A DNA stretch of 64,000 nt from Micromonospora profundi (GTDB lineage: Bacteria > Actinomycetota > Actinomycetes > Mycobacteriales > Micromonosporaceae), in assembly GCF_011927785.1 (NCBI RefSeq), contig NZ_JAATJK010000001.1, forward strand, positions 186,001-250,000. Direction: 5' to 3'. This document shows, in pieces, positions 25,507 to 34,886 of the stretch. A program made the translations under genes and the position numbers. Position 1 is the stretch's first letter. Each line of letters starts with the position of its first letter. The notes beneath the pieces are model-generated. The model made no database searches. It saw nothing but the letters and a program-made list of their open reading frames with translations, and was not told where the DNA came from.

Positions 25507-27681
25507 TTAGTCCTTTTCGATCTTGACCTTGCTCGGCTTGGCGCTGCGCTCGTCGGTGGTCGGCTTGCTGGGCCGCTTGCCGTTCTCACCGGTGCTGGTG
25601 ATCTTGGTCGGCTTGGTGCCTCGGCCACCTTCGCCGGGCACTGCGGCCACTGTCGGCTCGCCGTCCACGCCCGCGCTGGCCGCGGCGCCGTCGACCGTGG
25701 TCACCGGCTCGGCGACCGGCCGGGTCGTCGACTGCCCGGACCCATCAGGCGTGGCAACCACTGGCTGTCCGACCGGTCGGGTCGTCGACTGCCCGTCCGC
25801 GTCCGCTGAAGCGCCCACCGGTTGCTTGGCGTCGGCGGGTTCGGCCTTAGGACCGGTGGTCGCGTCGGCGTCGCCGTTCACCGTGGGCACAGGCGACCCG
25901 TCGCCGTTCATCGTGGTGGGCGCAGCCGGCCTGTCGCCGTTCACCGCGGCGGCTACAGCCGAGCCGTTGGCGGTGGTCGGCGCGGTCGGGCCGTCGATCG
26001 GGCCCGTGGCGCTCTGCAAGCGCAGCTCGGCCATCTGCCGTTCGAGCTCGTCGGACTCCTGGCGGGCCTTCCACGTCTCCTGCCGCAGGTCGGCGAGTTG
26101 CTGCTGAGCCTGGGCGATCTCCAACATGACCTGGGCGAGCTGCTGCCGGCCGGAGGCAGCCTCCTGCTGCGTCGCCGCCAGGTGCTGCTGCGTGGTGGCC
26201 AGGTGCTGCTGGGTGGTGGCCGCGTACTCCTCGAACTGGCGGCGGGAAGCCGCCACGTGCTCGTCGGCCTTGCGGCGCTTGTCGCCCGCCTCGGTCTCGG
26301 CCCGGCTCAGCAGCTCGGCGGCCTCGGTCTCGGCCCGCTCGCGCATCGCCGAGGCGTCCTGCTCGGCGGCCAGGCGGATCGCGGCGGCGCCCTGCTCGAT
26401 CTCGTTCTTGCGGCTGGTGTACTCGGTCTCCAGCTCGTTCTTACGGGCCGAGTGCTCGGCTTCCAGCTCGTCGCTGCGCGCGGCCCAGGTCGTCTCCAAC
26501 TCCTGCTGGCGGCCGGTGAACGCGGCCTCCAGCTCCTGCTGGCGGGCCTTGTGCTGCTTATCCAACTCGTCGCGGCGCTTGGCGAACTCCTGCTCGGCGG
26601 TGGACCGGCGCTGGGCCAACTCCCGGTCGGCCGCCTCCCGCCGGGAGTTGACCTCCTGCTCCACGCCGGCCCGCCACGCGCCCAACTCCTGCTGGGTCTG
26701 CGCCCGAGCCTGCTGCACGTACGTCTCGGTCTCGGTGCGCATCCGCTGCACGTACGCCTCGGTCTCGGCCCGGCTGCGCTTGGCCGACTCCGACGCCTGC
26801 GTGGTCAGACGCTCCGCCTCCTGCTGGGCTTTGGCCCGGGTGGCCCGGCCCGCCATCGACGCGTCGTCGATGATCTGCTTGGCCTCCTGCTGCGCCTTCG
26901 CGTGGGTCGCCCTGCCGGCCTCGGTCGCGGTGTCGGTGAGCCGCTTGGCCTCCTGCTGGGCCTTGGCGTGCACCTCCTTGGCCGCCTCCCGCAGATCGCT
27001 GGCCTCCTGCCGCGCCGTGGCCAGCGCCTCGCGGGCGGCCTCACGCAGCTTGGTGGCCTCCTGCTGGGCGCGGGTGTGGATCTCCTTGGCGGTGTCCCGG
27101 AGTTGGGTGGCCTCCTGCTGGGCCTTGGCGAGCTCGTCCTGAGCCGTCTTGCGCAGCTTCGCCGACTCGTCCCGGGCCGACCGCAGGGTCTCGTCCGCCT
27201 CAGCGCGTCGAGCGGCGCTGTGCCGCTCCTCCTCCTGGCGGCGGGCGGCGAGCGCGATCTCGAAGTCCTTCAGCGCCCGCGCGGCCTGCTCGCGGGCCTC
27301 CTCGATGATGTGCTCGGCGGCGGCGCGACGGCCCTCGATCTCCTCGTTCGCCGCCGACAGGATCTGCTCGGCCTGCTCCTCGGCGAGCGTGAGGATCGAC
27401 TCGACGCGCGGGCCCAGATGGCGGAACGAGGCGCGGTCCACAACGTTCATCTGCTTGCGGACCTGCGTCAGATCCCGCTGGAGCACCTCGACCTGGCCGG
27501 CCAGTTTGTGGATCTGTGTATAGGCCTGTTCCCGTTCGGCGGCGAGGGTCGCGATCTCGTGCTCGGCACGCGCGACGTACCGGTCGACCTGTTTCTTCTC
27601 ATACCCCCGCAGAGCGGACTCGAAGCTGGGCTCCGTGGTCACGTCCCCGCCGAGAGCGAACAGTTCCTCGCCGTGCGACAT
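25507..27681 (-). CDS. DivIVA-domain long coiled-coil protein (Scy/FilP-like)
   Basis: A 724-residue cytoskeletal-type protein. The N-terminal DivIVA-like block is FESALRGYEKKQVDRYVARAE (about residues 20-40); then some 480 residues of Ala/Glu/Gln-rich coiled coil with recurring KAQQEAKRL and ATKLREAARE units that form hendecad repeats, followed by a low-complexity Thr/Pro/Ala tail with two similar TTRPVGQPV / TTRPVAEPV copies and a basic end (KPSKVKIEKD). Scy and FilP of Streptomyces, which organise the polar growth complex, share this layout and a neighbourhood with epimerase and meaB genes. ATG 27681 starts at MSHGEELFAL; longer starts lack family similarity. Confidence 0.85.
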   Translation of the reverse strand: MSHGEELFALGGDVTTEPSFESALRGYEKKQVDRYVARAEHEIATLAAEREQAYTQIHKLAGQVEVLQRDLTQVRKQMNVVDRASFRHLGPRVESILTLAEEQAEQILSAANEEIEGRRAAAEHIIEEAREQAARALKDFEIALAARRQEEERHSAARRAEADETLRSARDESAKLRKTAQDELAKAQQEATQLRDTAKEIHTRAQQEATKLREAAREALATARQEASDLREAAKEVHAKAQQEAKRLTDTATEAGRATHAKAQQEAKQIIDDASMAGRATRAKAQQEAERLTTQASESAKRSRAETEAYVQRMRTETETYVQQARAQTQQELGAWRAGVEQEVNSRREAADRELAQRRSTAEQEFAKRRDELDKQHKARQQELEAAFTGRQQELETTWAARSDELEAEHSARKNELETEYTSRKNEIEQGAAAIRLAAEQDASAMRERAETEAAELLSRAETEAGDKRRKADEHVAASRRQFEEYAATTQQHLATTQQHLAATQQEAASGRQQLAQVMLEIAQAQQQLADLRQETWKARQESDELERQMAELRLQSATGPIDGPTAPTTANGSAVAAAVNGDRPAAPTTMNGDGSPVPTVNGDADATTGPKAEPADAKQPVGASADADGQSTTRPVGQPVVATPDGSGQSTTRPVAEPVTTVDGAAASAGVDGEPTVAAVPGEGGRGTKPTKITSTGENGKRPSKPTTDERSAKPSKVKIEKD

Positions 27682-27858
27682 GCCCCCATCCTCACACGCA
27701 TCGGACCCTGCTGGGGCGATACGGACGCCCCTTGTGGGACCTACTTCACTTGGTCGCGAGCCCGCGATGCCAGTGGGTGGGAAACGCACACGGCGCGAGG
27801 TCACACCGGTTACCCGGTGTCACCTCGCGCCGTCGATGCCCCGCCCTGACGCCTCGCG

Positions 27859-29121
27859 TCAGCCAGCGGTCTCCGCGGTCACCCGCTCCTGACCGCCATC
27901 GGCCTTCTTCGCCTCCGGCTTGGCCGCCGGGGCGGCAGCCGCCGGTACGCCGGGAACGATGCCGGCGAGCCCGGAGAGCATCTGACCGAGCTGCGAGGTG
28001 ACGGCGTCCTTCTGCCGGGTGAGGTCCTCGACCTCGCGGCGGGCAGCCTGGGTGGTCAGCTCGGCCTCGGTGCGGGCCTCGGTGAGCAGGCGCTGCGACT
28101 CGGCCTTGGCCTCGTTGAGCGTCTTCTCGGAGTGCGCCTTGGCCTTGTCGATCGTCTCGTTGGCGTGGCGCTCCGACTCGACACGGCGGGCCTCGGCGCG
28201 CTGCTCGATCTCCTTGGCGCGCTCCTGCGCGGCCCGGGCGCGCTGCTCGGCCTCGCTCACCAGCTTCTGGGTCTGCGCGACCTGGGCGGCGTGCCGCTCG
28301 GACTCCTCGCGCTCGGCCTTCTCGCGCCGCTCGGCCAGCTGAAGCTCCAGGGCCTGGAGGTCCTTGTCGCGCTTGTCCCGCGCGTCGGTGAGCAGCTTGG
28401 TGGCCTCGGCGCGCTTCTCCTCGGCCTCGCGGGCGGCCTTGGCCCGCTGCTGGGTGATCTCCCGCTCGGCGGTGGCCCGGAGGGTGGCGACCTCACGCTC
28501 GACAGTCGACTTCAGCTCGGCCACCTCGTGCGCGGTGACCGTACGCAGCTGCTTGGTCTCGCGGTCCGCGTCAGCGCGCAGCGTGTCGGCCTCGCGGCGG
28601 GCCTGCACCCGTACCTCGGCGGCCTCGCGCTCGGCGGCGGTGCGCAGGTTTCCGGCCTCGCGCTCGGCGCTGGCCTTCATCGCGGCGGCTTCGGCGCGGG
28701 CCTTGTCCGTGATCTCGCGGGCCTCCAGGCGGGCGGCGGAGAGGATGCCCTCCGACTCGCGCTTGGCCTCGTTGCGGTGGTCGTTGGCCTGCTCCTCGGC
28801 GAGCCGCAGGATCTGCTCGACACGGGTGCCGAGGCCGGACAGGGTGGGCCGGCTGTTCTCTTCGAGCTGCTTGTTGGTGTCCGTGAGCTTCTGCTCGAGG
28901 GCACTCATGCGCTGCTCGGCCTGGCGGAGCCGACGCTGGGCGTCGTTCATCCGCTGCTCGGCCTCGGCGCGGGCCTGCTCGGACTGGGTCAGCGCGGCCG
29001 TCATCCGGCCGATGAAGTCATCGACCTGGTGAGTGTTGTATCCGCGCAGGCCAACGGTGAAATCTGGCTGCGAGTTCGCGTTATCGAAGAACGCGAGAGG
29101 GGAGGACTGCTGCTGGGGCAT
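27859..29121 (-). CDS. DivIVA-domain coiled-coil protein (FilP-like)
   Basis: A 420-residue coiled-coil protein. The DivIVA-like block is DFTVGLRGYNTHQVDDFIGRM (residues ~20-40), then nearly continuous coiled coil (QRRLRQAEQRMSALEQKL, AEREAAEVRVQARREAD, EQRARAAQERAKEIEQRAEA) and an Ala/Pro/Lys tail. It is related to the gene 178 bases downstream, suggesting an old duplication, and together they resemble the Streptomyces filP-scy pair. Probably an intermediate-filament-like scaffold at cell poles. A terminator lies upstream on the opposite side, so it starts its own transcript. Confidence 0.87.
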   Translation of the reverse strand: MPQQQSSPLAFFDNANSQPDFTVGLRGYNTHQVDDFIGRMTAALTQSEQARAEAEQRMNDAQRRLRQAEQRMSALEQKLTDTNKQLEENSRPTLSGLGTRVEQILRLAEEQANDHRNEAKRESEGILSAARLEAREITDKARAEAAAMKASAEREAGNLRTAAEREAAEVRVQARREADTLRADADRETKQLRTVTAHEVAELKSTVEREVATLRATAEREITQQRAKAAREAEEKRAEATKLLTDARDKRDKDLQALELQLAERREKAEREESERHAAQVAQTQKLVSEAEQRARAAQERAKEIEQRAEARRVESERHANETIDKAKAHSEKTLNEAKAESQRLLTEARTEAELTTQAARREVEDLTRQKDAVTSQLGQMLSGLAGIVPGVPAAAAPAAKPEAKKADGGQERVTAETAG

Positions 29122-29278
29122 TGGGACATACTGGCAGACGCCCCAGGGTGCTTCGCAAGAGCGGTGCGGAGCTTTCGTGTCCTCTTTACATGGTCAACTC
29201 ACCTGCTCGGTGAGGTCGGACCAATGGGCGATCTTGGCAGGTCCCGGGCGGGACGGACGCCACGCAGCGTGAGGAGAA

Positions 29279-29309
29279 AAAGGGCCACCGGTACGCCCGG
29301 TGGCCCTTT
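29279..29309 (-). terminator. Hairpin terminator downstream of ccr
   Basis: AAAGGGCCACCGG pairs with CCGGTGGCCCTTT around a 5-base TACGC loop; A-run on one side and T-run on the other make it usable in either direction. It lies between ccr (ends 29446) and the start of the coiled-coil gene (29121). The remaining bases of this 324-base gap hold nothing assignable. Confidence 0.85.
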
Positions 29310-29445
29310 GTTCGATGCGGAACGGCATCCCGCTAATGGGGGCGCAAGAACAATGGCCGATCACCGCATTGGTCATCCGGTCCTCGTCCATCCGGCCGGC
29401 GACTCGACAGGTGGCCCGGTCGGCGTCCCGTGGCGGCGTCGCCCC

Positions 29446-30801
29446 TCACTGCCCCCGGAACCTGTTGATCGCCTCCTCGTGGCGGGCGCGCAGTTCCCCG
29501 TCGCGGACGCCAAGCCCGTCGGTGGGTGCGAGGCAGCGCACGCCGACCTTGCCCTGGTGGGCGTTGCGGTGCACCTCGTACGCCGCCTGACCGGTCTGCT
29601 CCAGCGGGTAGGTGCGGGACACCGTCGGGTGCACCTTGCCGAGCGCGACGAGACGGTTGGCCTGCCACGCCTCGTGGTAGTTGGCGAAGTGGCTGCCGAC
29701 GATCCGCTTGAGGTGCATCCACAGGTAGCGGTTGTCGTACTGGTGGTTGTAGCCGCTCGTGGACGCGCAGGTGACGATCGTGCCGCCCTTCTTGGCGACG
29801 TAGACGCTGGCGCCGAACGTCTCCCGGCCCGGGTGCTCGAAGACGATGTCCGGGTCCTCACCGCTGGTCAGCTCCCGGATGCGCTCGCCGAAGCGGCGCC
29901 ACTCGTCCTGGTCCTGGGTCTGCTCGTCCTTCCAGAACCGGAACCCCTCGGCGGTGCGATCGATGACCAGCTCCGCGCCCATCTTGCGGCACAGTTCGGC
30001 CTTCTCCGGCGAGGAGACCACGCAGACGGGGATCGCGCCGCCGTTGAGCGCCATCTGGGTGGCGTACCCGCCGAGGCCGCCCGAGGCGCCCCAGATCAGC
30101 ACCACGTCACCCTGCTTCATGTTGGCGCCGTGGTGCGAGACGAGCTGCCGGTACGCGGTGGAGTTGACCAGACCCGGGCTTGCCGCCTCCTCCCAGGTGA
30201 GGTGTCGCGGCTTGGGCATCAGCTGGTTGGCCTTGACGATGGCCAGCTCGGCCAGCCCACCGAAGTTGGTCTCGAAGCCCCAGATCCGCTGCTGCGGATC
30301 GAGCATGGTGTCGTCGTGCCCGGCTGCGTCCTCCAGCTCGACCGAGAGGCAGTGCGCGACGACCTCGTCGCCGGCCGCCCAGCGGGTCACGCCGGGCCCG
30401 GTGCGCAGCACCACGCCGGCCGCGTCCGAGCCGACCACGTGGTACGGGAGGTCGTGCCGCCGGGTCAGCTCGGAGATCCGGCCGTAGCGCTGGAGGAACT
30501 TGAAGGTGGGCAGCGGCTCGAAGATGCTCGTCCACACCGTGTTGTAGTTGATCGCGCTGGCCATCACCGCGATCAGCGCCTCGCCCGGCCCGAGTTCCGG
30601 AGTCGGCACCTCCTGCACGTGCAGTGCCTTGCGAGGGTCCTTGTCCCGGGTGGCCATGCCCTCGAACATCCGGGCTTCCTCGGCGCGGACGACCACGCCC
30701 CGGTAGCTCTCCGGCACGGGCAGACCGGCAACGCCGGCGAGCTCGCGGTCCGGATCGTTCGATTCCTCCGCCGCCATGATCGCTTCGAGGATGTCCTGCA
30801 C
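29446..30801 (-). CDS. ccr: Crotonyl-CoA carboxylase/reductase
   Basis: NADPH-dependent reductive carboxylation of crotonyl-CoA to (2S)-ethylmalonyl-CoA, key step of the ethylmalonyl-CoA pathway and supplier of extender units for polyketides. The 451-residue MDR-family protein has EEARMFEGMATRDKDPRKALHV at the N-terminus, the family segment SAINYNTVWTSIFEP, the NADPH Rossmann block IWGASGGLGGYATQMAL, and EHPGRETFGASVYVAKKGG. GTG 30801 is preceded by CCGGAGG with good spacing. Its promoter has a GTTCAG-type site, and mce, thl and meaB lie just beyond on the right. Confidence 0.95.
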   Translation of the reverse strand: MQDILEAIMAAEESNDPDRELAGVAGLPVPESYRGVVVRAEEARMFEGMATRDKDPRKALHVQEVPTPELGPGEALIAVMASAINYNTVWTSIFEPLPTFKFLQRYGRISELTRRHDLPYHVVGSDAAGVVLRTGPGVTRWAAGDEVVAHCLSVELEDAAGHDDTMLDPQQRIWGFETNFGGLAELAIVKANQLMPKPRHLTWEEAASPGLVNSTAYRQLVSHHGANMKQGDVVLIWGASGGLGGYATQMALNGGAIPVCVVSSPEKAELCRKMGAELVIDRTAEGFRFWKDEQTQDQDEWRRFGERIRELTSGEDPDIVFEHPGRETFGASVYVAKKGGTIVTCASTSGYNHQYDNRYLWMHLKRIVGSHFANYHEAWQANRLVALGKVHPTVSRTYPLEQTGQAAYEVHRNAHQGKVGVRCLAPTDGLGVRDGELRARHEEAINRFRGQ

Positions 30802-30929
30802 GGTGACCTCCGGTTAGTCCGCACCCGCACGGGCCCGGGTGCTGCCATCGTCGGCGCCGGTGGGCACGACCGCCATGTCGTCATTCGACACATCCGGCAC
30901 CCTTCGCGCTCCTGTGGGGCGGGACGTTA

Positions 30930-30945
30930 CTGAACGGTAGCTAGG
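30930..30945 (-). promoter_or_regulatory. GTTCAG-type operator upstream of ccr
   Basis: On the minus strand the site reads CCTAGCTACCGTTCAG, 14 of 16 matches to the icmA site, followed by TAAC. It lies about 130 bases before the ccr start. The motif runs in the direction of ccr, as in the icmA and dehydrogenase promoters. Confidence 0.6.
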
Positions 30946-31090
30946 GCGGGAAGCTTCTGTGAAAAACTGCATCGGCCGATGCGTGAAGGTGTCCGACGAT
31001 CCCGCGAACCGCGCACCGACGTGCTTGCGAGGGCCCGACCTGCGGGTGCGGGGCGCGACGCGCGGCCGGGTGGGCGGCCCGGAGACGACA

Positions 31091-31150
31091 ACAACGTCAG
31101 GGATGTGGTTGCCTCGCTGGCGGCGGAGGCAACCACATCCCTGACGTTGT
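31091..31150. repeat. Perfect 25-bp hairpin, 10-base loop
   Basis: Arms 31091-31115 and 31126-31150 are exact complements (left arm begins ACAACGTCAGGGATGTGG). It lies 39 bases past the epimerase stop and 145 bases upstream of the ccr promoter motif, so it can end the epimerase transcript, but it lacks a T-run. Confidence 0.8.
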
Positions 31151-31188
31151 GGGGTCCTGCGCGATCGTTGCGCGGCGTCGGCGCCGCC

Positions 31189-31665
31189 TCAGTGGGTGGT
31201 GGCGGCCGGTTCGACGAGTTCGACGAGTACGCCGCCCGCGTCCTTGGGGTGCACGAAGTTGATCCGGGAGTCCGCCGTGCCTCGCCGCGGGGCGTCGTAG
31301 AGCAGTCGCATCCCCCGGGCGCGCAGCGCCGCACAGGCCGCGTCGATGTCGACCACCGTGTACGCGACCTGCTGCACGCCCGGCCCGCTGCGGTCGAGGA
31401 ACTTGGCGATCGTCGACTCGGGGCTGAGCGGGGCGAGCAGCTGCACGCAGCCGCCCTCGGTCGTCGGTCCGACGGCCAGCATCGCTTCTCGGACGCCCTG
31501 CTCGGTGTTCGTCTCGGTGTGCACGCACCGCATCCCGAACGTCCGCTCGTAGAAGTCGATCGCGGCGTCGAGGTCGTGCACGGCGATGCCGACGTGGTCG
31601 ATCTTGCGAAGCCCGATGTCTGTGACGTAGTCCGCACCGGGCTCGACGGGGGAGTTCTCTGCCAT
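31189..31665 (-). CDS. mce: Methylmalonyl-CoA epimerase
   Basis: Interconverts the (R) and (S) forms of methylmalonyl-CoA, and of ethylmalonyl-CoA in this pathway. The 158-residue protein is a paired beta-alpha-beta (glyoxalase/VOC) fold: [23 protein letters not shown] with the first metal His, then [36 protein letters not shown] with conserved residues, and [14 protein letters not shown] with the metal Glu. Its start (ATG 31665) is 63 bases from the divergent thiolase start, sharing a promoter region that holds a GTTCAG-type site. Confidence 0.95.
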   Translation of the reverse strand: MAENSPVEPGADYVTDIGLRKIDHVGIAVHDLDAAIDFYERTFGMRCVHTETNTEQGVREAMLAVGPTTEGGCVQLLAPLSPESTIAKFLDRSGPGVQQVAYTVVDIDAACAALRARGMRLLYDAPRRGTADSRINFVHPKDAGGVLVELVEPAATTH

Positions 31666-31678
31666 GGCGTTAGTCTGA

Positions 31679-31694
31679 CCGAACCATCGTTCAG
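31679..31694 (+). promoter_or_regulatory. GTTCAG-type operator between mce and the thiolase gene
   Basis: CCGAACCATCGTTCAG: the right half is identical to the other sites, and the left half is nearly its exact mirror (CCGAAC versus CTGAAC), making this the most symmetric copy. It lies 13 bases upstream of the mce start and 34 before the thiolase start, so it could control both. Confidence 0.5.
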
Positions 31695-31728
31695 GCGTAC
31701 AGCTCGGGCACCCCCCTCGGAGGCAGGC

Positions 31729-32928
31729 ATGGCTTCGGTGATCGTCAGCGGCGCGCGCACCCCCATGGGGCGGCTGCTGGGCAACCTCAAGGACCTTCCG
31801 GCCACGAAGCTCGGCGGGATCGCGATCAAGGCGGCCCTGGAGCGGGCCGGTGTCAGCCCGGACCAGGTCCAGTACGTGATCATGGGGCAGGTGCTCCAGG
31901 CCGGCGCCGGTCAGATCCCGGCGCGGCAGGCGGCGGTCGAGGCCGACGTACCGATGTCGGTGCCGGCGCTGACGATCAACAAGGTGTGCCTCTCCGGCCT
32001 GGACGCGATCGCTCTCGCCGACCAGCTCATCCGGGCCGGCGAGTTCGACATCGTGGTGGCTGGCGGCATGGAGTCGATGACGAACGCCCCGCACCTGCTG
32101 ATGGGCCAGCGCTCCGGCTACAAGTACGGCGACGTGGTGATCAAGGACCACATGGCCCACGACGGGCTCAGCGACGCCTGGGACTGCTGCTCCATGGGTG
32201 AGTCGACTGAGCGGCTCGGCACGAAGCACGGCATCTCCCGCGAGGAGCAGGACACCTTCGCCGCCGCCAGCCACCAGCGGGCTGCCGCCGCGCAGAAGAA
32301 CGGCCACTTCGCCGAGGAGATCACCCCGGTGCTGATCCCGCAGCGTAAGGGCGACCCGGTGGTGATCAGCGACGACGAGGGCATCCGCCCGGACACCACC
32401 GCCGAGTCGCTGGCCAAGCTGCGTCCCGCGTTCACCAAGGACGGCACCATCACCGCCGGCAGTTCCTCGCCGATCTCCGACGGCGCGGCGGCAGTGGTCG
32501 TCATGAGCAAGGCAAAGGCCAACGAGCTGGGGCTGACCTGGCTGGCCGAGATCGGCGCGCACGGCAACGTGGCCGGTCCGGACAACTCCCTGCACTCCCA
32601 GCCGTCCAACGCGATCAACCACGCCCTGAAGAAGGGCGGGCTGAGCGTGGAGGACCTGGACCTCATCGAGATCAACGAGGCGTTCGCGCAGGTCGGCATC
32701 CAGTCCATCCGTGACCTCGGCATCAGCGCGGACAAGGTCAACGTCAACGGCGGCGCGATCGCGCTGGGCCACCCGATCGGCATGTCCGGCGCGCGGCTCG
32801 TCCTCACCCTCGCGCTGGAGTTGAAGCGGCGCGGCGGCGGCACGGGCGCGGCAGCGCTCTGCGGTGGCGGTGGCCAGGGCGACGCGCTGATCATCCACGT
32901 GCCGGGAAACGCAGCGGCCGACAAGTGA
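31729..32928 (+). CDS. Acetyl-CoA C-acetyltransferase (thiolase)
   Basis: Condenses two acetyl-CoA to acetoacetyl-CoA, the entry step of the ethylmalonyl-CoA pathway. 399 residues. The nucleophile Cys is in [16 protein letters not shown]; the C-terminal catalytic residues are in [28 protein letters not shown] and the second Cys in [15 protein letters not shown] 31729 is 5 bases from GGAGG (31719-31723). meaB follows after 55 bases, so they are likely one operon, a neighbourhood I also recall from Streptomyces. Confidence 0.95.
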   Translation: MASVIVSGARTPMGRLLGNLKDLPATKLGGIAIKAALERAGVSPDQVQYVIMGQVLQAGAGQIPARQAAVEADVPMSVPALTINKVCLSGLDAIALADQLIRAGEFDIVVAGGMESMTNAPHLLMGQRSGYKYGDVVIKDHMAHDGLSDAWDCCSMGESTERLGTKHGISREEQDTFAAASHQRAAAAQKNGHFAEEITPVLIPQRKGDPVVISDDEGIRPDTTAESLAKLRPAFTKDGTITAGSSSPISDGAAAVVVMSKAKANELGLTWLAEIGAHGNVAGPDNSLHSQPSNAINHALKKGGLSVEDLDLIEINEAFAQVGIQSIRDLGISADKVNVNGGAIALGHPIGMSGARLVLTLALELKRRGGGTGAAALCGGGGQGDALIIHVPGNAAADK

Positions 32929-32983
32929 GCGCGACGAGGAAGCCGGCTTCGCGGGTCCCGCGGCAGTCGACGAAGATGGCACA

Positions 32984-33988
32984 GTGAGCGAATCGGTCGA
33001 CAACGTACCGGCGGCGGCCACCACATCGGTGCGCCGCAGCCGGGACGTACCGCAGCTTGTCGAGCGGGCCCGCACGGGTGACCCCCGCGCGGTGGCCCGG
33101 CTGATCACCCTGGTGGAGAACGGCGACGCGCTGCTGCCGGAGATCGCCGCCGCCCTGACGCCGTACGCCGGGCAGGCCCAGGTTGTCGGTCTGACAGGTT
33201 CGCCCGGGGTGGGCAAGTCGACCACCACCAACGAGCTGGTCCGCGCGCTGCGGGCGCGCGGCCATCGGGTCGGCGTGTTGGCGGTCGACCCGTCCAGCCC
33301 GTTCACCGGCGGGGCGATCCTCGGCGACCGCGTACGCATGCAGGACCACGCCACCGACCCGGGCGTCTACATCCGGTCGATGTCCAGCCGTGGGCACCTC
33401 GGCGGGCTGTCGGCGGCGACGCCCCAGGCGGTCCGGGTGCTTGAGGGTGCCGGCTGCGACGTGGTGCTCGTGGAGACCGTCGGCGTCGGGCAGGCCGAGG
33501 TGGAGGTCGCCTCGCTCGCCGACACCACGCTCGTGCTGCTGGCGCCGGGCATGGGTGACGCCATCCAGGCGGTCAAGGCCGGCATCCTGGAGATCGCCGA
33601 CGTCTTCGTTGTCAACAAGGCCGACCGGGACGGCGTCGACGCCACCGTCCGCGACATCCAGGGCATGATCGCCCTCGGTGAACGCGGGCCGGGGCAGTGG
33701 CGGCCGCAGGTCGTCCGCGCGATCGCCGCCCGGGCCGAGGGCATCGACGACATCGCCGCCGCCATCGACAAGCACCGCGGCTGGCTTGTCGAGCACGGCG
33801 AGCTGCGCCGCCGGCAGGAGGCGCGGGCCGCCGCCGAGATCGAGGCCATCGCGCTCGGCACCCTCCGCGCGCGGATCGGTTCCCTGCGTGACGGTACGGA
33901 GCTGCCGACGCTCGCCGCCCAGGTGGCCGAGGGCAGCCTCGATCCGTACGCGGCTGCGGACGAGCTGCTCGCTCAACTCGCTCGCTGA
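32984..33988 (+). CDS. meaB: Methylmalonyl Co-A mutase-associated GTPase MeaB
   Basis: G-protein chaperone that loads and protects adenosylcobalamin in acyl-CoA mutases. 334 residues. Walker A is GLTGSPGVGKSTTTNEL; the switch region is DPSSPFTGGAILGDRVRM; the G3-like ETVGVGQAEVEV and the G4 NKAD motif follow, with a C-terminal dimerisation arm. GTG 32984. It follows the thiolase gene and probably serves both MeaA (9.3 kb) and IcmA (61.9 kb), since no other mutase chaperone is seen. Confidence 0.95.
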   Translation: MSESVDNVPAAATTSVRRSRDVPQLVERARTGDPRAVARLITLVENGDALLPEIAAALTPYAGQAQVVGLTGSPGVGKSTTTNELVRALRARGHRVGVLAVDPSSPFTGGAILGDRVRMQDHATDPGVYIRSMSSRGHLGGLSAATPQAVRVLEGAGCDVVLVETVGVGQAEVEVASLADTTLVLLAPGMGDAIQAVKAGILEIADVFVVNKADRDGVDATVRDIQGMIALGERGPGQWRPQVVRAIAARAEGIDDIAAAIDKHRGWLVEHGELRRRQEARAAAEIEAIALGTLRARIGSLRDGTELPTLAAQVAEGSLDPYAAADELLAQLAR

Positions 33989-34213
33989 CCCGGTCGGTAC
34001 GCCGGCGACGGTCCACGTCAACCGGGACGTATCGGATCGGCAGCGCCCGATGCGCCGGCCTCCGTCGCTCGTACGGCAGTGGCACCCGCGCCCACAGACG
34101 ACCATCGCTGCGGCTTTAGTAGGCTCGCGGCGCGCGGCCGGAAGTGCGGCTGTCACGCAGCGGGCTGACGAGACGGTCGGTCCACAGTGCGTCGGACCAG
34201 GGGAGAATCGATC

Positions 34214-34633
34214 ATGACGGACGCGGTGGAGAACGCCGGTGGAGTGCAGGCCGCAACGGGCGCGGCCCGGGGCGTCACGTCGGTTTCCGACGAGGTCGTG
34301 GAGAAGATCGCCGGAGCCGCGGCCCGTTCCGTGCCCGGTGTCGCCGACCTCGGTGGTGACGTGGCCCGGTTCTTCAACACCATCCTGGACAAGGTCGGCC
34401 TGGACGAGGTGGGCGACGCTCGCCGTGGCGTCTCGGCCGACGTGAAGGGCAGCTCGGCGGTCATCAACGTGGTCCTGGTGATCGACTCCGGTCACGTCGT
34501 GACCGACGTGACCGAGGCGGTACGGGCCGCAGTGATCGAGGCAGTGGAGAAGTACGGCCTGACAGTCACCGAGGTCAACGTCACTGTGGACGACATCGAG
34601 ATGGACAAGCCGGGAGCGGCAGCCGGAGCCTGA
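34214..34633 (+). CDS. Asp23/Gls24 family envelope stress protein
   Basis: A 139-residue Asp23-family protein. The core runs SVSDEVVEKIAGAAARSVPGV, then RRGVSADVKGSSAVINVVLVIDSGH and VEKYGLTVTEVNVTVDDIEM, the typical alternating beta-strand pattern. Family members form a layer beneath the membrane and respond to cell-wall stress. ATG 34214 follows GGGGAG. It sits alone between meaB and the GntR gene; no membrane anchor partner (AmaP) is adjacent. Confidence 0.88.
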   Translation: MTDAVENAGGVQAATGAARGVTSVSDEVVEKIAGAAARSVPGVADLGGDVARFFNTILDKVGLDEVGDARRGVSADVKGSSAVINVVLVIDSGHVVTDVTEAVRAAVIEAVEKYGLTVTEVNVTVDDIEMDKPGAAAGA

Positions 34634-34886
34634 GGTGTCGGTACCCGTCGGCGAACCGGAGGCGGCGACGTTTCTGCCCCCCGCGTGAACGGGCGGGACC
34701 CTAGACTGGTTGCTCACGCTCTGGTTTCCGTGCGTCACGTCCCGGTCCGAACGAAGCGGTTGCACGCCTCGGCGAGCATGGCCTGCGGGCTTGCGACAGC
34801 GGAGCGGGGCCTGCCTTCCCGGCGGGGGAATGACCCGTACCGTGGTGCTCGGCGGCGCCCGGCCGCCGCGCGTCGGGAGGTTCACC

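Noticed and set aside
25822..30933. Long plus-strand open frames opposite the two coiled-coil genes and ccr
   Set aside because: Antisense images of repeated Ala/Glu/Arg codons, giving Leu/Gly-rich low-complexity translations; no start signals or family similarity.
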